Shown: positions 8,574-17,032, numbered from the stretch's first letter. The stretch is DNA of 64,000 bases from Phycisphaerales bacterium (GCA_029260345.1 JAJDDK010000001.1:124001-188000), one strand, 5' to 3'. The notes: generated by a model not told the origin, from the letters alone. Numbers and translations are program-made.

Positions 8574-8912
8574 TCACTTCCCTTTCCGCGGACCGCGCAC
8601 CACGCCAAGCTCTTTGCCGCCGCGAGCCGCGACACGCACCTTGCTTCCGTCCTTGCGGACTTCGAAGCGGACGCGCGTCGGCTTGCCATCGACGACGGGG
8701 CTGACGTTGCTGATGTGGATGGGGAGTTCTTTCTCAATGATTCCGCCCTGCGGGTTGAGCTGGGTCGGCTTCTGATGGCGCTTCTTGACGTTCACGCCCT
8801 GCACGACCACGCGATCGTCTTCGGGGATCACTTGCACGACTTTGCCGGTCATGCCGCGATCGTTCCCGGAGGTCACGTAGACGAGGTCACCTTTTCGCAC
8901 GTGCTTGGGCAT
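8574..8912 (-). CDS. rplX: 50S ribosomal protein L24
   Basis: Assembly initiator of the large subunit with a KOW motif. MPKHVRKGDLVYVTSGNDRG and MTGKVVQVIPEDDRVVVQGV form the KOW domain. VKKRHQKPTQLNPQGGIIEK and PIHISNVSPV follow, then the terminal region with TRVRFEVRKDGSKVRVA. It has 112 residues, a normal size. It lies 2 nt downstream of rplN and its end meets the rplE start, which points to translational coupling. Confidence 0.97.
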   Translation of the reverse strand: MPKHVRKGDLVYVTSGNDRGMTGKVVQVIPEDDRVVVQGVNVKKRHQKPTQLNPQGGIIEKELPIHISNVSPVVDGKPTRVRFEVRKDGSKVRVAARGGKELGVVRGPRKGK

Positions 8913-8914
8913 GG

Positions 8915-9301
8915 TCAGATCACCTCCGAGGCGAGCGAGACAATTTTCATGTAGTTCCGCTCGCGCAATTCACGGGCGACGGCGCCGAAGATGCGCGTGC
9001 CGCGCGGATTTCCGTCTTCGTTGATGATGACCAACGCGTTGGTGTCAAATCGCACGGACGATCCGTCCTGGCGGCGCGTCGGGTACTTGGTCCGCACGAC
9101 GACGGCCCGGACTTTGGTGCCGGGCTTGAGGTCAGCGCCGGGCAACGACTTCTTGATGGTGCAGACGACTTTGTCGCCGACGCCCGCCGTGCGGCGCGAG
9201 TAGCGGCCGCGAGCCGTCGAGCCTCCGAGCACACGGATCACCATCGCGACTTTCGCGCCGGAGTTGTCCGCCACCTCGCATCTGGATTCCTGCTGAATCA
9301 T
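8915..9301 (-). CDS. rplN: 50S ribosomal protein L14
   Basis: Five-stranded beta-barrel protein of the large subunit, at the interface with the small subunit. Signature segments: [67 protein letters not shown] and [19 protein letters not shown]. It has 128 residues, slightly longer than the usual 122 because of a few extra residues around [20 protein letters not shown]. The start ATG lies 65 nt downstream of rpsQ. Confidence 0.97.
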   Translation of the reverse strand: MIQQESRCEVADNSGAKVAMVIRVLGGSTARGRYSRRTAGVGDKVVCTIKKSLPGADLKPGTKVRAVVVRTKYPTRRQDGSSVRFDTNALVIINEDGNPRGTRIFGAVARELRERNYMKIVSLASEVI

Positions 9302-9366
9302 GGTTCAATCCATTCCTGATCGCGTTGCCGAGCGCTGTGCCCGGCGTCACGCGGCGCGAACATCAA

Positions 9367-9645
9367 TCACATTTCTTTGGACTTGTCCACCACGCGAACC
9401 AGCGTCCACGTTTTGGTCTTGCTGAGCGGACGACAGGGCGCGACTTCCACGCGATCACCCAGACGCGACTCGTTGTTCTCATCATGCACGTGCAGCACGG
9501 TGCGCTTGCGCATGTACTTGCCGTACTTCGGGTGCTGCGCCAGGAAGCTGATGACCACCTTGCGCGTCTTGTCCCGCTTGTCGGACTCCACCACGCCGAC
9601 GCGAGCCGGCCCGTGCGTCTTGATCTCGGTTTTGATCTTCGTCAT
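9367..9645 (-). CDS. rpsQ: 30S ribosomal protein S17
   Basis: OB-fold protein that binds helix 11 of 16S rRNA. Evidence: [40 protein letters not shown], and [20 protein letters not shown] with WTLVRVVDK, matching the S17 core. It has 92 residues, a typical length. Its ATG overlaps the rpmC stop by 4 nt, so translation of the two is probably coupled. Confidence 0.97.
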   Translation of the reverse strand: MTKIKTEIKTHGPARVGVVESDKRDKTRKVVISFLAQHPKYGKYMRKRTVLHVHDENNESRLGDRVEVAPCRPLSKTKTWTLVRVVDKSKEM

Positions 9646-9845
9646 GCCTGGGCCTTCTCGAGCTCACGCTCGCGCCGAACCGTCTTGAGCCGGGAAATGT
9701 CCCGGCGGATCTTTGAAAACTGGCTCACGTCCTCGATCTTCTCGGTGACGGACTGCGAACGGAGATCAAAGAGCTTCCGCGACAAACGGCGCAGCTCCAC
9801 CGTGATCTCCTCGTCATTCATCTTGTGCGCTTCCGCTGCGTTCAT
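9642..9845 (-). CDS. rpmC: 50S ribosomal protein L29
   Basis: Small two-helix protein near the polypeptide exit tunnel that contributes to the trigger-factor/SRP docking surface. Evidence: [20 protein letters not shown] and [19 protein letters not shown], the standard L29 helical hairpin. It has 67 residues. It sits between rplP and rpsQ, overlaps rpsQ by 4 nt and starts 16 nt after rplP. Confidence 0.96.
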   Translation of the reverse strand: MNAAEAHKMNDEEITVELRRLSRKLFDLRSQSVTEKIEDVSQFSKIRRDISRLKTVRRERELEKAQA

Positions 9846-9861
9846 GACCTTTTCCTTGCGA

Positions 9862-10281
9862 TCAAGCCGACACGCGGCGGTGAATGAACCGGCAACGCAC
9901 GGGCATCTTCATCGCGATGCGCTTCAGCGTGCGCTTTGAAACATCCTCCGGAACGCCGGCGATCTCATAGAGCACCGTGCCCGGCTTCACTCGTGCGGCC
10001 CAGTAATCCGTGTCCGCCTTGCCTTTACCCATGCGCGTTTCGAGCGGCTTCTTGGAGATGGGCTTGTCGGGGAACACACGGATGAAGACTTTGCCTTGAC
10101 GCTTCAGAAAGTGCTGGGCCGCGATGCGTCCCGCTTCGATCTGGCGCGCCGTCAGCCAGCATCCTTCAAGGGCCTGCAAACCGTAATCGCCGTAGGCCAC
10201 GAAGTTTCCCTTCGTCGCCTTGCGATCGCGGGCGCGGCGCATTTCCTTGCGGAACTTCACACGCTTGGGCATCATCGCCAT
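9862..10281 (-). CDS. rplP: 50S ribosomal protein L16
   Basis: Large-subunit protein at the A-site tRNA elbow. Evidence: MPKRVKFRKEMRRARDRKAT, GDYGLQALEGCWLTARQIEA, RIAAQHFLKRQGKVFIRVFP, KPISKKPLETRMGKGKADTD and the VKPGTVLYEIAGV segment. The annotated start gives 139 residues; two further ATG codons (third and fourth residue) are possible and would make the protein begin MMPKRV or MPKRV, closer to the family form. rpsC lies 88 nt upstream. Confidence 0.97.
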   Translation of the reverse strand: MAMMPKRVKFRKEMRRARDRKATKGNFVAYGDYGLQALEGCWLTARQIEAGRIAAQHFLKRQGKVFIRVFPDKPISKKPLETRMGKGKADTDYWAARVKPGTVLYEIAGVPEDVSKRTLKRIAMKMPVRCRFIHRRVSA

Positions 10282-10369
10282 GGCTTCACTCGATCCCGCT
10301 TTCGCGCGCCTACGACGCGCACCTCACAAACTCGTGCCGCGCCGACCATCGGCGCGACCATGAACAGAC

Positions 10370-11065
10370 TCACCGGCGACCGCGCGCCCTCGGGCGACGA
10401 CCACCAACCGGCTCCTGCTCGACGACTTCGCCGAACATGCCCCGGAAAATCCAGACCTTGACGCCGATGGCGCCATAGGTCGTGAACGACTGCGCAAATC
10501 CGTAGTCAATGTTGGCCTGCAGCGTCGAGAGCGGAAGGCGCCCAAGTCGCGTGTCGAGGCGGCGGCTCATTTCAGCGCCGCCAAGACGGCCGGCAATGAG
10601 GATACGCACGCCGAGCGCGCCGTTCTGCATGGACGCATCAGCTCGCATCTTCACGACGCGGCGGAAGCTCGCCCGCTTCTTCAGCTGTTCGGCGATGCCT
10701 TCGGCGACAAGCTGAGCATTGACGTCCGGGTTCTTGATTTCATTGATCGCGATCGACACCTTGCGACCGGTCAGGTATTGCAGCTCTTCGGTCAGGCGGT
10801 CCACTTCGGCGCCCTTGGGGCCGATGACTAGGCCCGGCCGAGCCGTCGACACGATGACCTTCAGCTCTTCACGCGTGCGCTCGATGTGAATATCCGAGAC
10901 CGCAGCGAAAGGCGGCGTGCGATTCAGCCGCTTGTCGACGAATTCGCGGATGCGGTAATCCTCGACCAGCAGTTCGCCGTAGAGCGCCTTGGGGGCGTAC
11001 CAGCGGCTCTTGTGCTGCTCGGTGATTCCGACACGAAAACCGTACGGATGGATTTTCTGTCCCAT
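10370..11065 (-). CDS. rpsC: 30S ribosomal protein S3
   Basis: Small-subunit head protein at the mRNA entry tunnel, with a KH domain. Evidence: MGQKIHPYGFRVGITEQHKS at the N-terminus; the KH region around VSTARPGLVIGPKGAEVDRL; GALGVRILIAGRLGGAEMSR and GVKVWIFRGM in the C-terminal domain. It has 231 residues, a normal size, with a basic tail (GGRRPRARGRR). The start ATG overlaps the rplV stop by one base (TAATG), so the two are probably coupled. Confidence 0.97.
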   Translation of the reverse strand: MGQKIHPYGFRVGITEQHKSRWYAPKALYGELLVEDYRIREFVDKRLNRTPPFAAVSDIHIERTREELKVIVSTARPGLVIGPKGAEVDRLTEELQYLTGRKVSIAINEIKNPDVNAQLVAEGIAEQLKKRASFRRVVKMRADASMQNGALGVRILIAGRLGGAEMSRRLDTRLGRLPLSTLQANIDYGFAQSFTTYGAIGVKVWIFRGMFGEVVEQEPVGGRRPRARGRR

Positions 11066-11610
11066 TACGCCGCCTCCTCAACACCGAGGACGATGTGGCT
11101 GGTGCGCTTCTTGATCGGGAACGCGCGGCCGCGATCCTTTGGCTGGAAACGCTTGATGGTTGGTCCGCCGTCGATGCGTGATTCGGCAACGACGAGTTTG
11201 CTGACGTCCGCCTCAGACTGCTCCGCGTCGGCGATTGCCGTCTTGAGCGCCTTGAGGATCATGGACGCAGCGCGCTTGTGATTGAATTCCAGAAGCGTCA
11301 TGGCCTCGTCCACCCGTCGCCCGCGGATCAGGTCCGCCATCAGGCGAGCCTTGCGGGAGCTGGAGCGGATAAAGCGCACCTTGGTCTCGAAGCGGGCGAA
11401 CTCGGCCGGGCGGCACGAGCATGCTTCGGCGATGGCGCGAATGTCCTGCGCTTTGGCGCGCGGGTGATTGCGAGCCGCCAGCCAGTTGGAGACGGCGGAC
11501 TGCGCTTCGCGGTCGTCGAGGCCGGGGCGGGAGACCGCCTTGGCCAGCGAATCCGTCGTCGCGCCGGCGCCGGCCATCTTTCGCTTCAATTTGTCAGCGT
11601 TGATCTTCAC
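11065..11610 (-). CDS. rplV: 50S ribosomal protein L22 with an N-terminal helix-turn-helix-like extension
   Basis: L22 lines the exit tunnel through its beta-hairpin. The L22 core spans about residues 72-181: VRFIRSSSRKARLMADLIRG, LLEFNHKRAASMILKALKTA, VVAESRIDGGPTIKRFQPKD and RAFPIKKRTSHIVLGV. The first 70 residues are extra. They resemble a lambda-repressor/Xre-type HTH: a helix at LKRKMAGAG, then DSLAKAV, then AVSNWLAARNHPRAKAQDIR and AIAEACSCRPAEF, which recalls the usual recognition helix and following helix. The chosen start is a GTG without a strong Shine-Dalgarno; the ATG at codon 12 is the only other candidate noticed and would still keep most of the extension. Total 181 residues against about 110-115 for the family. 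Confidence 0.94.
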   Translation of the reverse strand: MKINADKLKRKMAGAGATTDSLAKAVSRPGLDDREAQSAVSNWLAARNHPRAKAQDIRAIAEACSCRPAEFARFETKVRFIRSSSRKARLMADLIRGRRVDEAMTLLEFNHKRAASMILKALKTAIADAEQSEADVSKLVVAESRIDGGPTIKRFQPKDRGRAFPIKKRTSHIVLGVEEAA

Positions 11611-11638
11611 GAGTGGTTATCCGTTGCGAAGGCGTCGG

Positions 11639-11920
11639 TCACTTCGACTTGACGCCTTCCTTCTTGTTGGTGTGCCCGCGGAACATTCGCGTCGCCGAGA
11701 ACTCGCCGAGCTTGTGCCCGACCATGTCCTCGGTCACGAACACCTCGAGGAATGTGCGCCCGTTGTGCACCTGGAACGTGTGCCCGACGAACTCGGGAAC
11801 GATGGTGCAGCGACGAGCCCATGTCTTCATCGGCGTGCGCTTGTTCTGCTGATTCTGGCGCTCCACCTTGAGGTAGAGGCTTTCATCAACAAACGGGCCT
11901 TTTTTCAGCGATCTCGCCAT
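11639..11920 (-). CDS. rpsS: 30S ribosomal protein S19
   Basis: Small-subunit head protein that pairs with S13. Evidence: [20 protein letters not shown] at the N-terminus, [20 protein letters not shown] and [20 protein letters not shown], ending [12 protein letters not shown]. It has 93 residues, exactly as expected. It lies between rplB and rplV in the standard S10-operon order. Confidence 0.97.
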   Translation of the reverse strand: MARSLKKGPFVDESLYLKVERQNQQNKRTPMKTWARRCTIVPEFVGHTFQVHNGRTFLEVFVTEDMVGHKLGEFSATRMFRGHTNKKEGVKSK

Positions 11921-11955
11921 GACGTCGAAAGTCTCCGAAGGAATCTCTACCTGAA

Positions 11956-12834
11956 TCAGCGAAGCTGTCCGTAACGCTTGCTCTTGCGTCGGCGGATGAT
12001 CAGTTTGCTGGAGTACTGCTTGCGATTGCGCGTCGATCCACCCTTGGACGGCGTGCCTGACTTGCTGACTGGTGCGCGGCCGCCCTTGGAGCGACCTTCA
12101 CCACCACCGAGGGGGTGCGCATCGTGGGACATCGCCACGCCGCGCGACGTTGGACGACGCCCGAGGTGGCGGCTCTTGCCGGCCTTGCCGAGGCGACGAC
12201 GAGCGTGCTGCGAATTGCCGACCTCACCAACCGTCGCCCAGCAATCCACCGACACCTGGCGCAATTCGCCGGACGGCATGATCAGCGTGGCGAAACGGCC
12301 TTCTTTGTTGGCCAGGCGAATGGAAGCGCCCGCCGAACGGCCGAGCTGCGCGCCTTTGTTGGGCTGCATCTCTACACAGTGGATGTTCAGACCGGTCGGG
12401 ATGTGCTTGATCGGCATCGACGTGCCGGGCTGCGGATCCACCGGCGTTTCGCTCGTGAGGAGCTTCTGGCCGTCCTTGATCTTGGCCGGCGCCGGGATGT
12501 AGCAGCGCTTCTTGATTGCGTTGCCCGAAGGATCGGTCGTGTCGAACTCAAGCAGCGCGATGTGGCACGAGCGATTGGGGTCGTACTCGATGCCGATGAC
12601 TGTCGCGACCTTGCCGCGAAGCTGCTTGCGCTTGAAGTCGATGATGCGATACCGACGCTTGTGACCGCCGCCACGACCACGCACGGTGATCTTGCCGGAG
12701 TGGTTGCGTCCGCCCTTCTTGGGCAATGGGCGCGTCAGCGACTTCTCGGGCGACGTCTTCGTCACCTCTTCGTGCGTGTTGACCGAGGCGTTGCGCCGTC
12801 CAGCCGTCGTCGGTTTGTAGATTCGAATAGCCAT
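11956..12834 (-). CDS. rplB: 50S ribosomal protein L2 with an altered active-site loop
   Basis: Large-subunit protein needed for subunit association and peptidyl-transferase activity. Evidence: [60 protein letters not shown] and [20 protein letters not shown]. It has 292 residues, slightly longer than E. coli L2 (273). In the loop near the peptidyl-transferase centre the usual MNPVDHPHGGGEGR reads [14 protein letters not shown]: the His corresponding to E. coli H229 is kept, but the neighbouring Asp and second His are Ala and Leu. The C-terminal end ([11 protein letters not shown]) is normal. Confidence 0.97.
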   Translation of the reverse strand: MAIRIYKPTTAGRRNASVNTHEEVTKTSPEKSLTRPLPKKGGRNHSGKITVRGRGGGHKRRYRIIDFKRKQLRGKVATVIGIEYDPNRSCHIALLEFDTTDPSGNAIKKRCYIPAPAKIKDGQKLLTSETPVDPQPGTSMPIKHIPTGLNIHCVEMQPNKGAQLGRSAGASIRLANKEGRFATLIMPSGELRQVSVDCWATVGEVGNSQHARRRLGKAGKSRHLGRRPTSRGVAMSHDAHPLGGGEGRSKGGRAPVSKSGTPSKGGSTRNRKQYSSKLIIRRRKSKRYGQLR

Positions 12835-12856
12835 ATCTAAACCTCAGCGCCTCGAC

Positions 12857-13138
12857 TCAGAAAACCTCGATCGTGTCATCCGCATGGAGCTTCACCACAG
12901 CCGTCTTGACGACCGGCTCTTGCACATAACCGAACCGGGTGCGGCGAATGCGCCCCTTGCGGTTCTGCGTGGCGATGCTCTCCACACGAACGTTGTACAA
13001 CTCCTCGACCGCCGCCTTGATCTCGTCCTTGCGGGCGCGGCGATCAACGAGGAAACAGTGCCGATTGAACTCGCTCGAATGGAACGTGTTCTTCTCCGTA
13101 AGGAGCGGCTTCTTGATGATGTGCAGTGGATTCTTCAC
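12857..13138 (-). CDS. rplW: 50S ribosomal protein L23
   Basis: Exit-tunnel protein and docking site for trigger factor and SRP. Evidence: IIKKPLLTEKN at the N-terminus, FLVDRRARKDEIKAAVEELY with NVRVESIATQNRKGRIRRTR, and the C-terminal VKLHADDTIEVF. It has 93 residues, a normal length. The start is GTG and overlaps the rplD stop (GTGA), as expected for coupled translation. Confidence 0.96.
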   Translation of the reverse strand: MKNPLHIIKKPLLTEKNTFHSSEFNRHCFLVDRRARKDEIKAAVEELYNVRVESIATQNRKGRIRRTRFGYVQEPVVKTAVVKLHADDTIEVF

Positions 13139-13827
13139 GCCGCTGCTCCTGACTTGCTCGTGCGGCTTCGCACTTCAGCCTTGGCGCTCTTGTCCGTCTT
13201 GGAGCTGGCGCTGTTGAGCCAGGCCTCAAGGTCAGACTTCGCAATGATGAGATAGCGGTGGTTGAGCAGCTCATACACCGTCATTTGCGTGGGCGGGCAC
13301 ACTGTCAGGCCGGCGATGTTGCGAGCGGACATCCGCGCGTTGCGGTTGTCCGGCGCGATCGCCATCAGGCAGGTGCGATCAATCTTGACCGCGTCCATCA
13401 GGGCCTCAATCGCCTTGGTGCGCGGCTGGTCGAAGCTCAAGCTGTCAACGATTTTGACTTCGTTGTCGATGAGCTTGGCGAGCAGCGCGTTGCGATTGGC
13501 CTTGCGGCGCATTTTGACGGGCATGTCCTGCCGGAAGTCCGCGCTGGTGCGGGTCTTCGCGAACGTGACGCCGCCGCCGCGCCGAGTTGGCGTGCGAGCC
13601 ATGCCGACACGGGCGCGACCGGTGCCTTTCTGGCGGTACAGTTTTCGGGTGGAGCCTTCGACCAGGGACCGGTTCTTGGTCCGAGCTGATCCCTGCCGGC
13701 GGTTCGCGTGATACCGCACGAAGGCTTGTTTCAAGAGAGCGTGATTGACGGTCCCACCAAGCGACGCTTCGTCGATGGTGAAGGAGCCGACCTCAGCACC
13801 CTGCAAATTGTAGACGGGGACATCCAT
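13135..13827 (-). CDS. rplD: 50S ribosomal protein L4
   Basis: Large-subunit protein whose long loop reaches the exit tunnel; in E. coli it also represses the S10 operon. Evidence: ARTKNRSLVEGSTRKLYRQK, GTGRARVGMARTPTRRGGGV and the region RKANRNALLAKLIDNEVKIV with a C-terminal VYELLNHRYLIIAKSDLE. It has 230 residues with a short Ser/Ala/Lys-rich tail after the family core. rplC lies upstream across a 250-nt gap that holds no recognisable gene. Confidence 0.97.
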   Translation of the reverse strand: MDVPVYNLQGAEVGSFTIDEASLGGTVNHALLKQAFVRYHANRRQGSARTKNRSLVEGSTRKLYRQKGTGRARVGMARTPTRRGGGVTFAKTRTSADFRQDMPVKMRRKANRNALLAKLIDNEVKIVDSLSFDQPRTKAIEALMDAVKIDRTCLMAIAPDNRNARMSARNIAGLTVCPPTQMTVYELLNHRYLIIAKSDLEAWLNSASSKTDKSAKAEVRSRTSKSGAAA

Positions 13828-14077
13828 CGTTTTGTGTCTCGCTCGTCCTTCGCCTCAGTAACCGGCCGCGGAACACCCGCGGCACGTTTGATTCGCCTTG
13901 GCTGGATCGTGAAGAGCCTCGAAAGGCCTTCATCGCCCCAGCATTGACTCGGCGACGTTAGTTCCATGTGTCTGCCCAGCGGTTTCCGGCCAAGCCGGAC
14001 CTCTTGAGCCGATCGGCCGACTCCGTGTCGCGACCGATCGCATCTATCTCCGAACCAATCCGCGTCTCAAACGGCAA

Positions 14078-14764
14078 TTAGCCCTTGAGCGCTTCTCTCT
14101 GCTTGCGCGCCTTCGACTTGTACAGCCGCGACGGCGTTCGCAATTCCAACATCTGCCCGTTGGGACCGGGGACCGGACCCTTCACGAGCATGAGATTCTC
14201 TTCGGGCATCACCTTCACCACGCCGACCGAGCGGCAGGTGACGCGCTCCGCGCCCATGTGGCCGCTCATGCGCTTGCCCTTCTTCAGTTTGGGGCCGGTG
14301 CCGAGGTTGGCGCTGCCGCCACCGATCGAACCACCGGAACGGTGCTTGCGCTCAACGCCGTGGCTTGCTTCGAAGCCGGCGAAGTTGTGGCGCTTCATCA
14401 CACCCTGGAAACCTTTGCCCTTGCTGACGCCGGACACATCCACGAATGCGAACTTCGCGAAGACTTCGGCCGTCAACGTCTGCCCGACTTCGAACTCGCC
14501 CAATTCCTCGTCGGTGACGCGGAATTCGCGGTGGAACCGCATCGGGGCGGCGCCGGCCTTGGCGTCATGCCCGATCATCGGACGCGTGGAGCGACGGGGC
14601 TTGGTCTCGCCAAAGGCGACCTGCACCGCCGCATAGCCATCCGTCTCGGCGGACTTCACCTGCGTCACGACGCAGGGTCCGACCTTGACGATCGTCACGG
14701 GCATGTTGACGCCTTCTTCATTGAAGAAGCGGGTCATCCCGATTTTTTCACCCAGCAGCAACAC
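14078..14764 (-). CDS. rplC: 50S ribosomal protein L3
   Basis: Large-subunit assembly initiator near the peptidyl-transferase centre. Evidence: LLGEKIGMTRFFNEEGVNMP at the start, SKGKGFQGVMKRHNFAGFEA, SHGVERKHRSGGSIGG and KKGKRMSGHMGAERVT with a C-terminal MLVKGPVPGPNGQMLELR. It has 228 residues, slightly longer than E. coli L3 (209). The start is GTG at 14764, with GGAG 8 nt upstream. A nearby ATG is out of frame. Confidence 0.96.
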   Translation of the reverse strand: MLLLGEKIGMTRFFNEEGVNMPVTIVKVGPCVVTQVKSAETDGYAAVQVAFGETKPRRSTRPMIGHDAKAGAAPMRFHREFRVTDEELGEFEVGQTLTAEVFAKFAFVDVSGVSKGKGFQGVMKRHNFAGFEASHGVERKHRSGGSIGGGSANLGTGPKLKKGKRMSGHMGAERVTCRSVGVVKVMPEENLMLVKGPVPGPNGQMLELRTPSRLYKSKARKQREALKG

Positions 14765-14891
14765 GCCATTGGCTCCGATCGCTCGTGCGGTTGTCTTCGT
14801 TCGTCGTCACCGGGACCGTCCCGGGCGTCAATTCACTTCCATTGAAAACGCCGGACCTCCCCACTGGGTCGCCCGGCGCCTGAACCGTCTC

Positions 14892-15200
14892 TTATGCCTT
14901 GATCTTCACGAACACGCCTGCGGGAACCACGAGGCGATTGAGTGCCTCGACCGTGCGTGCATTCGGCTCGGCGATGTCAATAATCCGCTTGTGCGTGCGG
15001 ATTTCGAACTGCTCGCGCGATTTCTTGTCAACGTGAGGGCCACGCAGCACCGTGTAGCGTTCGATGCGCGTCGGCAGCGGAACCGGACCGGCCACCTTCG
15101 CGTTCGTACGCTTGGCGTGGTCAACGATTTCCTTCGCCGAGGCGTCCAGCGCCTGATGGTCGTAGGCTTCCATTCGGATTCTGATTTTGGCGCCGGTCAT
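14892..15200 (-). CDS. rpsJ: 30S ribosomal protein S10
   Basis: First gene of the operon; S10 is a small-subunit head protein and in many bacteria also the NusE antitermination factor. Evidence: [40 protein letters not shown] and [20 protein letters not shown], with the family ending [13 protein letters not shown]. It has 102 residues, exactly as expected. tuf, fusA, rpsG and rpsL, often found upstream, are not here. Confidence 0.97.
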   Translation of the reverse strand: MTGAKIRIRMEAYDHQALDASAKEIVDHAKRTNAKVAGPVPLPTRIERYTVLRGPHVDKKSREQFEIRTHKRIIDIAEPNARTVEALNRLVVPAGVFVKIKA

Positions 15201-15589
15201 GGTGCGGGGCTCGTCCAGTTCGTTGCCAACTTCATCGCGATCGCTTCAGGGTCGCGACGAGTGAATCGCTTCGTTCGTTCTCACTGTTTCGCCTCGCGTC
15301 CCGCTCCTGACGACTGAGAACGCTTCGGACGTCGTTGCGTCAGGGGGCGGCGAAAGCCACCGGCCTGAAGACGACCGTCATGCTGAAGCGCCCCGATTGT
15401 GTCGCAGGGGCCCACCGGACTCGCCGAAGGTGGGATCCATTCCACCAACGCCGCCCGGAGGGTCCGGGCGGGGCGAACCGGAAAATGTAGGGAGTCCGAG
15501 ACGGCTGTCAAGCGGGCGGCTTATTGGCCGACAATAAACAATGAATTTCTTCTCCTCGACCGGGCCTCCCCGGACGCCAAGGATCACCC
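15201..15589. other. Intergenic region between rpsJ and the secreted-protein gene, with the operon leader
   Basis: 389 nt without a recognisable gene. On the minus strand it holds the likely ribosomal-operon promoter (15,484-15,511) and a leader of about 275 nt before rpsJ. No L4-type leader structure or tRNA was identified by eye. On the plus strand an AAGGA stands 7 nt before the ATG at 15,590. Confidence 0.6.
15484..15511 (-). promoter_or_regulatory. Sigma70-type promoter of the ribosomal protein operon
   Basis: On the minus strand TTGACA (15,511-15,506) and TACATT (15,489-15,484) are separated by 16 nt; the -35 is perfect and the -10 has four of six consensus bases. Transcription would begin near 15,477. 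It is the only good candidate seen upstream of rpsJ. Confidence 0.6.
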
Positions 15590-17032
15590 ATGCTCAGCAC
15601 CCGATTCCGTCTTGCGTGTCCCCTTCTTTGCGGCTCCATCCTGATCGCCGGAATGGCCCAAGCCCAGTCCTCCCGGCAGCCCCAGCCCAGCCGCACGAAC
15701 GCGGCGCCGGTCGTTCTCACGGATCAACCCTTTGAGATTCGCAGTCTCGGGATGATGCTCCGCCTGCCCCTCGGCGCGCGGCTGGACACCTCCAGCGTTG
15801 GCGCCGCCAATGCCTCATTTACGCTCTTTGCCGAGGACAACACGTGGATTTTGCGATTGCACAGCCCGCAAAGCCGCGACAAAGAACTGACCGCTCCCGA
15901 AGTCGCGGAAGGGTTGCTCGAAGAGATGAGATCGACCCTCGCGCTGCGCGACCCGAAGACCAACAAGCTCCGCCCGGCCGACGTCAAGGACATCGAGCGC
16001 GACGACAACATCGTCATCAATGGGCTTCGCGCTTCGCGCTTTTACGCTCGCCTCGCCCGCGTTGACGGCACGGTCTTGGTCACCGGATACACCGTGTTTC
16101 CGATCGCCCCCGGAAAATTCGCGATTTTTCAAATCGATTGCATCGACGCCGAATTCGAGAAGGTCAAAAACGTCTACGAGACAATCCTCGCGACCGTCGA
16201 GATACGTGACCCAGCCGAGCTCGCGGCTGACCGCGCCGCAGGCGTCCTGGCGGGTGAACGTCTGCTGGCCCAATTCAACAGCGAAGATCTGGTGAACATG
16301 CTGCCGTCGCAGCCTCAGTTCTTTCGGCTCTACCGACCGGGCGATGCGGGACTCCCCGGCGATGACAAGGAAGTGGCATACCAGGTGATCGAAATGCGGC
16401 GCGGCCAGCGCGGCGAACTCGACCCACGCAAGCCCAAATCCCGCTGGATGCAGGCCGATCGCGACTGGGGCATTATCGCGAGTGTGAAATCACGCTTCCT
16501 CGACGGCAACCGCGTGGTTGATTCTGAATCGATCTATTTCCTCTCGCTGGACCGCTCCGCCGAGGCCTGGTCGATTCACATGGCGGTCAAGCAAGGTCGC
16601 GATTCCGCCGTCTTTACAGAGACCGGCGCCCGCGACGGCGACGCGATCGAAGTGAACATCATTCAACCGGGCCAGCCCCAGACCACGAAGCGCTGGCGCA
16701 AGCCTCCGGAGGGATACCTCTCGCAGGTTGAGACGCTCATGTTGCCGCTCATGCTGGCGCGCACAGGCGCTTCGGCGGACTTTGCGTTTTACGTGTACCA
16801 GCCGCAACACAACGACATCATTCTGCGCCGTGACACGCTCGAGCAATCCGAGCAGCCCGGACAATGGATTCAACTCACCCGCGCCAGCGAAGATTCCGCG
16901 ACCGACCGAGCGGTGCTGGACGCCGACGGTCTGATTGTGCGCAAGCAGATGGGGTCAGGCGTGGTGATGGAAGCGATCAAGTTTGATCGTCTCTTGAGCA
17001 TCTGGCGCGGCAAGAACCTGCCGACGGACTAA
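15590..17032 (+). CDS. Secreted protein of unknown function
   Basis: 480 residues with a clear Sec signal peptide (residues 1 to about 25, hydrophobic LACPLLCGSILIAGMAQAQ, likely cleavage after AQA). No family is recognised. After the signal, a region around residues 45-190 has alternating beta-rich segments (IRSLGMMLRLPLGARLD, KFAIFQIDCIDAEFEKV) that recall outer-surface or periplasmic proteins which convert user data into scored terms, but this is not enough for an assignment. Residues 240-470 repeat a pattern of beta strands with conserved Trp (WIQLTRASEDS, LSIWRGKNLP). An AAGGA precedes the ATG by 7 nt. The gene is divergent from rpsJ and its TAA stop overlaps the convergent kinase stop. 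Confidence 0.8.
   Translation: MLSTRFRLACPLLCGSILIAGMAQAQSSRQPQPSRTNAAPVVLTDQPFEIRSLGMMLRLPLGARLDTSSVGAANASFTLFAEDNTWILRLHSPQSRDKELTAPEVAEGLLEEMRSTLALRDPKTNKLRPADVKDIERDDNIVINGLRASRFYARLARVDGTVLVTGYTVFPIAPGKFAIFQIDCIDAEFEKVKNVYETILATVEIRDPAELAADRAAGVLAGERLLAQFNSEDLVNMLPSQPQFFRLYRPGDAGLPGDDKEVAYQVIEMRRGQRGELDPRKPKSRWMQADRDWGIIASVKSRFLDGNRVVDSESIYFLSLDRSAEAWSIHMAVKQGRDSAVFTETGARDGDAIEVNIIQPGQPQTTKRWRKPPEGYLSQVETLMLPLMLARTGASADFAFYVYQPQHNDIILRRDTLEQSEQPGQWIQLTRASEDSATDRAVLDADGLIVRKQMGSGVVMEAIKFDRLLSIWRGKNLPTD

Noticed and set aside
13828-14077. A tRNA or small gene in the 250-nt gap between rplD and rplC
   Set aside because: No T-loop GGTTCGAATCC-like motif or coding frame with a start and Shine-Dalgarno was found.
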